Origin: Elusimicrobia bacterium RIFOXYA2_FULL_47_53
GTDB lineage: Bacteria; Elusimicrobiota; Endomicrobiia; Endomicrobiales; XYA2-FULL-47-53
Direction of reading: 5' to 3'
Assembly: GCA_001800315.1 (NCBI GenBank)
Contig: MGVE01000010.1
Location: 1 to 64,000 of the forward strand
Length of the DNA: 64,000 nucleotides
Part shown: positions 59,589 through 64,000 of the stretch, piece after piece
Layout of the letters: every line of letters starts with the position of its first letter
Position numbering within the stretch: the first letter of the stretch is position 1
The notes under the pieces: model-generated
What the model was told of the DNA's origin: nothing
The model's input: the letters and a program-made list of their open reading frames with translations, nothing else
The model's database searches: none
Program-made: the position numbers and the translations under genes

Positions 59589-60677
59589 TTATTGTTTAAG
59601 AATTGACAAACTCGTGAATATTTCCTTAACTAAAGCCATTTCACCAGTATCACTACTTAAAACTTTACTATGTATTGCATCAGCATCTGTTCGCGCCATT
59701 TCATTTAAGGTTTCTATAGCTATCTTATCAGCCTTGTCAATATTGATTGCACTAAATTGTTCTGGTGATTTATTTGTTTGTTCCAAGCGGACAAACCGTG
59801 TCGGCAATTTTAATTTATTTAACGAAGAACAAAGGAATCGTGATGCATTGGAATAGCCGAATGACTGAGAAGAAAGCGACATTTCAACAATATTCACACC
59901 GGCACGCCAATTAAAAAGTCCCCAATTGGGATTTTTTACTGAATATGGATCACCCGATGGCTGATCACATGTCCCTACGGATAAAATATCTAACTGAGTA
60001 TCTTCTAAATCTATCATCCCTATTGCTTCTATAATCCCAATCAATGATGGGTTATTCGCCCAGAGCCCTCCATCGACAAAATTATCTTGAATAGATTTAT
60101 TATCAGGATTGGTAAACTGGGCAATAGGAAAAAGAATGGGGGCCGCAGCAGATGCCATACAAACATCAACTAAAGAGTAATTATCATCCCTGTGTTTACC
60201 TGGATTGTGTGGTGTCTTAAAAACCCAAGCTTTATAATTTGAGGCATTAACACTAGGAACACATAAAGCTATATTTCTTTTTTCATAAAGTTGTTTGATT
60301 GTCATGGTTCCAAATACTGATTGCAAAGCATTTTTAAGTTGTAATACATTTGATGCAGGTTTCTTAATGTATTTACTTGCCCAAACCAAGAATTTAATAA
60401 GCTGTTTTTGTGAAGGCATTGGATCTACAAATATCTTTTCCCCATTATCTATATATAAAGACTGAATCCTATTTATAGGAATTCCGGCAGCCAACCCACA
60501 TGTCAGTATTGCTCCTGTACTTGTTCCACAAATAAGATCAAATGCTTTGCCTATATCGGGGATATCCTTAGAAAAACATGCATCGAATCTGTAGGCAAGA
60601 GTAGACAACAAGGTAGCAGTATAGAGGCCCCGCATCCCACCGCCATCAATACATAACACTCTAAATGTATTTTTCAT
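59589..60677 (-). CDS. capV: CapV-like patatin phospholipase, CBASS effector
   Basis: 362 residues of the patatin family: the oxyanion-hole loop CIDGGGMRGLYTATLL (residues 10-24), the nucleophile elbow GTSTGAIL (S53) and the catalytic Asp in VDGGLWANNPSL (D202). The catalytic dyad is complete. CapV of Vibrio cholerae is activated by cGAMP and degrades membrane phospholipids, killing the infected cell. The adjacent CD-NTase gene starts 8 nt after this one ends, so an effector-synthase pair is strongly suggested. A plain metabolic patatin is the alternative, less likely in this context. The ribosome site is weak. Confidence 0.88.
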   Translation of the reverse strand: MKNTFRVLCIDGGGMRGLYTATLLSTLAYRFDACFSKDIPDIGKAFDLICGTSTGAILTCGLAAGIPINRIQSLYIDNGEKIFVDPMPSQKQLIKFLVWASKYIKKPASNVLQLKNALQSVFGTMTIKQLYEKRNIALCVPSVNASNYKAWVFKTPHNPGKHRDDNYSLVDVCMASAAAPILFPIAQFTNPDNKSIQDNFVDGGLWANNPSLIGIIEAIGMIDLEDTQLDILSVGTCDQPSGDPYSVKNPNWGLFNWRAGVNIVEMSLSSQSFGYSNASRFLCSSLNKLKLPTRFVRLEQTNKSPEQFSAINIDKADKIAIETLNEMARTDADAIHSKVLSSDTGEMALVKEIFTSLSILKQ

Positions 60678-60693
60678 AGATAAATGCTCTAGA

Positions 60694-60900
60694 CTACTTA
60701 CTTTTCCTATTATAAGGCGATTTATTATGGGGATTTAAAGAGATTCCTTCTTGGCTATCTTTAGTATATATCGAATCTGGAGTACGTCCTAATTTTAAAC
60801 CAATCACTCTTGTTGGCGTGTTCCCCTTAGCCAACTGTTTTATCTGTGTCACTTCTTTTTGAGTCCAGGCTTTGCCAGTGTTCCGGTTGTACATTGCCAT
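60694..60900 (-). CDS. Small SANT/HTH-like protein in the CBASS operon
   Basis: The ATG at 60900 has AAGGAGG 5 nt upstream and defines 68 residues; the longer ORF from 60984 is not supported. The sequence NTGKAWTQKEVTQIKQLAKGNTPTRVIGLKLGRTPDSIYTKDSQEGISLNP has the three-helix Myb/SANT-like pattern of small conserved bacterial proteins that end in SPYNRKSK-like basic tails. It may bind DNA or be a regulator. It sits 16 nt before the patatin gene, in the same operon. Confidence 0.75.
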   Translation of the reverse strand: MAMYNRNTGKAWTQKEVTQIKQLAKGNTPTRVIGLKLGRTPDSIYTKDSQEGISLNPHNKSPYNRKSK

Positions 60901-60920
60901 AACAGCCTCCTTGCAATAGA

Positions 60921-61256
60921 TTATTTCAAAAGCGAAACTACGCCTTTTGCAAATTGGAACGATTTGAGCGCCGCATCGACCCATTTTGTACTATCTCTAA
61001 CGGCTTCTTTTAAATCTGATACTGATTTAACGGCATCAGCCTGGGAAAATGTATTTTTAGATGCCTTACTAAACGCAGATGCAATATCCGACAATTGCGG
61101 TCCTTTAATACCCATAAATCCTTGAACTTGGCTTTCAAGTAACTCGATTTGATTATTCTGAATAGCAATCAACTGAACTACATTTTTCACTAATTCTTGC
61201 ACATCTTCTGGCATTTTCTGTAAAGAATCTTTCAATTTCTGAACATCAGTGTCCAT
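60921..61256 (-). CDS. Helical protein of unknown function in the CBASS operon
   Basis: 111 residues, almost entirely helical by composition: KLKDSLQKMPEDVQELVKNVVQLIAIQNNQIELLESQVQG has a coiled-coil heptad character, a Gly-Pro hinge (GIKGPQ) follows, and the C-terminus KSFQFAKGVVSLLK is amphipathic. No known domain. It lies between the lipoprotein and the SANT-like gene, 11 nt and 20 nt away. The tail could contact a membrane, but this is speculation. AAGGGG precedes ATG. Confidence 0.7.
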   Translation of the reverse strand: MDTDVQKLKDSLQKMPEDVQELVKNVVQLIAIQNNQIELLESQVQGFMGIKGPQLSDIASAFSKASKNTFSQADAVKSVSDLKEAVRDSTKWVDAALKSFQFAKGVVSLLK

Positions 61257-61267
61257 AATATAACCCC

Positions 61268-61792
61268 TTATTGAAACATAGATAAAAGCTCTTGGAGTCT
61301 TTTGGATTTATTAGGATCCATTTTCAAGACACTAAGAGCCTTCATTTGCAAATTGGAATCTTTCAGCTTATCAACAAAATCATCTGTTAGTTTACTTTTT
61401 TCAGTAAAATCTTTATATGCCTCTAAATGGATTTTTGCTATATCAGACTGCTCTTTAATGGTGGACATAAGTTCCTGCAAGAGCGTAAGCATTTCTTTTT
61501 TCTCCGCTAATAAATCTCTCGTATAAAATTCTAAATCGATTTTGGCTTCTGGAGTCAGCTTATAGTCGGACCCAGCAAGTTCATTCTGTTTTTTAACCTT
61601 CATTTGCTGAATTTTAAAATCCAAATATGCGCTAAGCACGGGCAAATAAGTGTCGCTTAAAATTTGCATGTTTTTAGACATATCCGTAAGATTTTCTTCA
61701 TTCTGGCTATTTATTGGCCTTAAAATCTTTGGATTCATGCATCCGGTACAAGCCAAGCATCCCAATACCATAATGACAATAAAAGACTTCAT
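61268..61792 (-). CDS. Lipoprotein of unknown function in the CBASS operon
   Basis: The ATG at 61792 has AAAGAGGA upstream and starts a signal peptide MKSFIVIMVLGCLACTGC; a lipobox is possible at VLGC or CTGC, so lipid attachment is likely (174 residues). The mature part is helical and charged (LTDMSKNMQILSDTYLPVLSAYLDFKIQQMKVKKQNEL, EMLTLLQELMSTIKEQ). I recognise no family. It is second in the operon, 10 nt after the LexA-like gene. As an envelope protein it could sense or contain damage, or be the cargo of an older mobile element. Exporting a protein from a CBASS operon is unusual. Confidence 0.7.
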   Translation of the reverse strand: MKSFIVIMVLGCLACTGCMNPKILRPINSQNEENLTDMSKNMQILSDTYLPVLSAYLDFKIQQMKVKKQNELAGSDYKLTPEAKIDLEFYTRDLLAEKKEMLTLLQELMSTIKEQSDIAKIHLEAYKDFTEKSKLTDDFVDKLKDSNLQMKALSVLKMDPNKSKRLQELLSMFQ

Positions 61793-61802
61793 CTTATCCT
61801 CT

Positions 61803-62423
61803 TTAATCATTAATTTTTACTACCCTTCTGACCACACCTTGTATACTAAAATCTTTTGAAATGACAATTGGCTTATACTTATCGTCCTTAGATTTCGGCA
61901 ATAGTACAACATAGTCTTTTTGTGGTTTATAATATTTAACAGTGGCTTCATCATCGATAAGTGCAAGCACAATCTCACTCGGATTAGCAATTGATTGGCT
62001 TTCAATCAACAATAGATCATTATCATCTATTCCTGCATCATTCATGGATTCACCATGAGCTTTCAAGAAAAAATAGTTATTTGGCCTATTTTTAATAAGC
62101 TCTTTTGAAACAGAAATGTATCCTTCTATATTCTCTACTGCGAGAAGCGGGGCTCCACAAGCAACCCTTCCAAGTAGTGGAATACTTACTAATTCCTTTT
62201 CTTGTTTTCTACCGGTGTTAATACTTTTAATACCTTTTGCTTTTTCAACTTCCAAATACTTTTTCTCAGCCAGTACGTTAATAAACTGTTGAATAGAATT
62301 AACCGAAGAGTAACCCAAAGCATCTGCTAAATCCTTATAGCTGGGTATTTGGTTATTTACTCTCTGAAACTCTTTAACTGCATCTAAAACTTTCTGTTGT
62401 TTTGATGTTAAATGTGTTTTCAT
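61803..62423 (-). CDS. LexA-like self-cleaving repressor, first gene of the CBASS-like operon
   Basis: 206 residues from the ATG at 62423. The N-terminal winged helix (LTSKQQKVLDAVKEFQRVNNQIPSYKDLADALGYSSVNSIQQFINVLAEKKYLEVEKAKGI) matches LexA. The S24 protease part has the cleavage region RVACGAPLLAVENIEGYI, with Cys-Gly (89-90) where LexA has Ala-Gly, the catalytic Ser in GESM (S126) and Lys in EATVKYY (K163). It should repress its promoter and cleave itself when RecA is activated by DNA damage. This is not the obvious chromosomal LexA, since it heads a defence operon. A palindrome over its promoter is the probable operator. Confidence 0.87.
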   Translation of the reverse strand: MKTHLTSKQQKVLDAVKEFQRVNNQIPSYKDLADALGYSSVNSIQQFINVLAEKKYLEVEKAKGIKSINTGRKQEKELVSIPLLGRVACGAPLLAVENIEGYISVSKELIKNRPNNYFFLKAHGESMNDAGIDDNDLLLIESQSIANPSEIVLALIDDEATVKYYKPQKDYVVLLPKSKDDKYKPIVISKDFSIQGVVRRVVKIND

Positions 62424-62430
62424 ACATAGT

Positions 62431-62459
62431 ATTATACATATTGCATGTATGGAAGTCAA
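62431..62459 (-). promoter_or_regulatory. Leaderless promoter and probable LexA-type operator of the CBASS-like operon
   Basis: Minus strand TTGACT (62454-62459), 17 nt, TATAAT (62431-62436). ATACAT-ATTGC-ATGTAT (62434-62450) is a perfect 6-bp-arm palindrome lying in the spacer and overlapping the -10 box. The ATG is 7 nt beyond the -10 box, so the transcript probably begins at or next to the start codon. The downstream sequence CATACATAG repeats one operator half. Confidence 0.75.
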
Positions 62460-62478
62460 GCGAGCGACATGCTTGGGA

Positions 62479-63600
62479 TTAGTTTAGCAGAGAGGGGTTG
62501 TTTTTGATAATTTCTTTTCTAATTTTACTATAAAACATTCTTGTAGTAATAGCATGTAGTTCATCATGTTTTAAAGGCAATGAAAGATATTTTCTTGACA
62601 ATAATAAATATTGCACATCACTCTGGGATGTGGTATTATTTATCAATGGAATCATATCGAATATTTTTAAATATATTGAAAACAACCTTTCTAAATAGTT
62701 CTTGCATACCAAATTGAGTTTTTCCTTTGCAATATTATTTATTTCATTTTGCAGATGGGATAAGTGTTGCAAGGGATTATTTGAATAATATTCTACAATT
62801 TTTATTGCTTTTAAATAGAATTTCAACAACATCTCCCTACTAACTATTTTATCAGAATCTATAGGGAATGAGCTGTCTGTGTAATAACGAACAGGCCCTT
62901 TGACACCTTTCCCAATAAGAAAATCATCGTTACCCCAATCCTTGCTTTGAGTCATCATAACTGATTTAAAACGACTTTTTATTCTATCATGCCATTTACT
63001 ATCACCGTTCACGCGTCTATTAACAGCCCAGAGTAGTAAGTCCGTACATTGTACGCCGGGATTATTTTTTTTCACAATACTATATTCGATCTTAGGAAAG
63101 TATACAGGAAGCATTGGAAGATTATAAATACTGGATAAAAGTTCTTTTTCTAATTCTTTATGATTATTTTCCAAAATACTCATTGTTAGTCCTGGTCTGT
63201 GTTCTATAAAAAACTTTGCATTGTCTCTTGTGTGCATAGCGCTCAGTGTTGAGTTTATTAATGACACTGCATAATAATCTCGATTTATTAAATTTTTAGA
63301 TTTTTTAGCTATATCATGAAATTCACTTACAAATTCCGCATTTATATTCTTATTAATTTCGGTTAAAAGATGAGAATGCGCATTCTTACTGTCTTCGGAA
63401 GCATGAAACCAACCCCGACTAATCGTTCTTTTATCTAACTTATTTTCTGGCGGCTTGTGAATATCGGGGTCCTTTTTTAAATTTTCTATCGCAATATTTA
63501 TGATCTCATCTTTGATTTCCTCGTCACTTATCAACATACCTGCACCAACACACGGATTGGGTTCTGCAAAAGTACTTTCATCCACATAAACATATCTCAT
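62479..63600 (-). CDS. DUF3800-domain protein (long form)
   Basis: 373 residues. The DUF3800 core is visible as MRYVYVDESTFAE with the DE motif, a histidine-rich segment (GWFHASEDSKNAHSHLL) and GVQCTDLLLWAVNRRVNG, the conserved helix with an Asp. The C-terminal 130 residues are helical and less conserved. RNase H-fold nuclease activity is proposed for the family. It lies 55 nt upstream of the LexA-like gene; the repressor has its own promoter between them, so this is a separate transcript. A TATAAT box 8 nt before ATG suggests leaderless expression. Confidence 0.82.
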   Translation of the reverse strand: MRYVYVDESTFAEPNPCVGAGMLISDEEIKDEIINIAIENLKKDPDIHKPPENKLDKRTISRGWFHASEDSKNAHSHLLTEINKNINAEFVSEFHDIAKKSKNLINRDYYAVSLINSTLSAMHTRDNAKFFIEHRPGLTMSILENNHKELEKELLSSIYNLPMLPVYFPKIEYSIVKKNNPGVQCTDLLLWAVNRRVNGDSKWHDRIKSRFKSVMMTQSKDWGNDDFLIGKGVKGPVRYYTDSSFPIDSDKIVSREMLLKFYLKAIKIVEYYSNNPLQHLSHLQNEINNIAKEKLNLVCKNYLERLFSIYLKIFDMIPLINNTTSQSDVQYLLLSRKYLSLPLKHDELHAITTRMFYSKIRKEIIKNNPSLLN

Positions 63601-63608
63601 ATTATTGT

Positions 63609-63614
63609 ATTATA
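63609..63614 (-). promoter_or_regulatory. -10 box close to the DUF3800 start
   Basis: TATAAT on the minus strand ends 8 nt before the ATG at 63600. No good -35 box is seen 17 nt upstream. The rest of 63615-63849 is AT-rich without recognisable features. Confidence 0.4.
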
Positions 63615-63849
63615 GGCATGACATTTCACTGTTTGACACTATTTAGATTTTGCAATATCAAATCGAACGATAGTATTTAATATTTCAGCTGTCTGGATGA
63701 TATATTTGAGTGTAAATCCTTTTTGCGGAATTTCAATGAAATATATCTGAGCAATGAAAATGGTTCTCAATTTGGCAGACAGGCTATATATTTTTAAGGT
63801 GCCTATTCCGACAAATATCCCCTGCTTCTATGCACGAGCTCAATTCAAA

Positions 63850-64000
63850 TTATTTATTTAACTCCAGTGTCACCCTGATCTTGCTTTTATGCTCAAGAAT
63901 CACCTTGCCGCCGGCTTGATCAATAGCAACAATCATTGAATCATCTATTAAATCGCCCTCTTTGAGCAGCAAGGATTTATTCCCCTGCCTCTTATTTTGA
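63850..64000 (-). CDS. 3' end of a gene of unknown function (partial)
   Basis: A minus-strand frame enters from the right window edge and stops at 63850: QNKRQGNKSLLLKEGDLIDD SMIVAIDQAGGKVILEHKSK IRVTLELNK. KEGDLIDDSMIVAIDQAGGKVILEHKSKIRVTLEL has the look of the beta-rich C-terminal end of pilus or type II secretion proteins (PilP/GspC-like: a displayed residue, then GGKVILEH). That assignment is weak. The codon use and GC match the core genome rather than the accessory island, so this may mark its right border. Confidence 0.5.
   Translation of the reverse strand, partial: QNKRQGNKSLLLKEGDLIDDSMIVAIDQAGGKVILEHKSKIRVTLELNK

Noticed and set aside
58189-60677. CBASS type II (Cap2/Cap3) assignment
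   Set aside because: No E1/E2-like or JAB-protease gene is next to the CD-NTase.
51942-63614. Prophage
   Set aside because: An S24 repressor and direct repeats might suggest one, but there are no integrase, terminase, capsid or tail genes in the window.
1-64000. tRNA or rRNA genes and riboswitches
   Set aside because: I saw no cloverleaf-type or rRNA-like sequence and no conserved riboswitch core in the gaps; a covariance-model search would be decisive.

Overview
The window reads as chromosome of an uncultivated, Gram-negative, anaerobic or microaerophilic bacterium. The evidence is outer-membrane beta-barrel proteins, PorV/PorQ-like and FlgD-Ig-like secreted proteins, many small redox proteins (flavodiiron protein, rubredoxin fusions, ferredoxins, FTR-like protein) and dispersed short palindromic repeats. 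The style resembles candidate phyla such as Elusimicrobiota, Omnitrophota or Firestonebacteria; this is an impression, because no rRNA or marker gene is present. Where promoters can be recognised they are strikingly close to TTGACA-17-TATAAT. At least three genes have the -10 box only 7-9 nt before the ATG and are probably leaderless.

Region 1 (1-14.9 kb) is a minus-strand carbohydrate locus: GH35-like beta-galactosidase, glycoamylase/GH144-like enzymes, a CBM9-like protein, an outer-membrane beta-barrel, a PorV-like protein, a HAMP-only membrane protein and many copies of a CIA30/CBM11-like domain. A consensus promoter at 14.9 kb drives it leftward. A paralogous enzyme lies at 29-31.6 kb and another small binding protein at 33.4 kb.

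Region 2 (15-19 kb, plus strand) is an oxygen-defence operon: 8-oxoguanine glycosylase, high-molecular-weight rubredoxin (flavin reductase + rubredoxin), flavodiiron protein, ferritin and a PAS-GGDEF cyclase.

Region 3 (19-52 kb) is mostly housekeeping on the minus strand: YbaB, NAD synthetase, an LtaS-like enzyme, Tex, AI-2E transporter, a Kef-type antiporter, FAD oxidoreductases, an Rrf2-controlled Fe-S protein, a nucleoside-phosphorylase/SPL radical-SAM fusion and an ArsR/DsrE/OsmC/DUF2892/ferredoxin sulfur-type group. Between these genes sit MITE-like and palindromic repeats (32.5, 33.2, 34.6, 44.1-44.7 kb).

Region 4 (about 51.9-63.7 kb) is AT-richer accessory DNA: DUF3800 proteins, an hsdM N-terminal fragment, a Schlafen/AlbA_2 protein, a four-helix-bundle (IVP-type) protein and three direct repeats derived from the 3' end of a flavodoxin gene. 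The main system is a tight six-gene operon, LexA-like repressor > lipoprotein > helical protein > small HTH protein > CapV-like patatin phospholipase > CD-NTase with a C-terminal sensor domain. This looks like a CBASS anti-phage system under a self-cleaving (SOS-type) repressor, with two or three uncharacterised extra genes. The window ends in the 3' end of another minus-strand gene.
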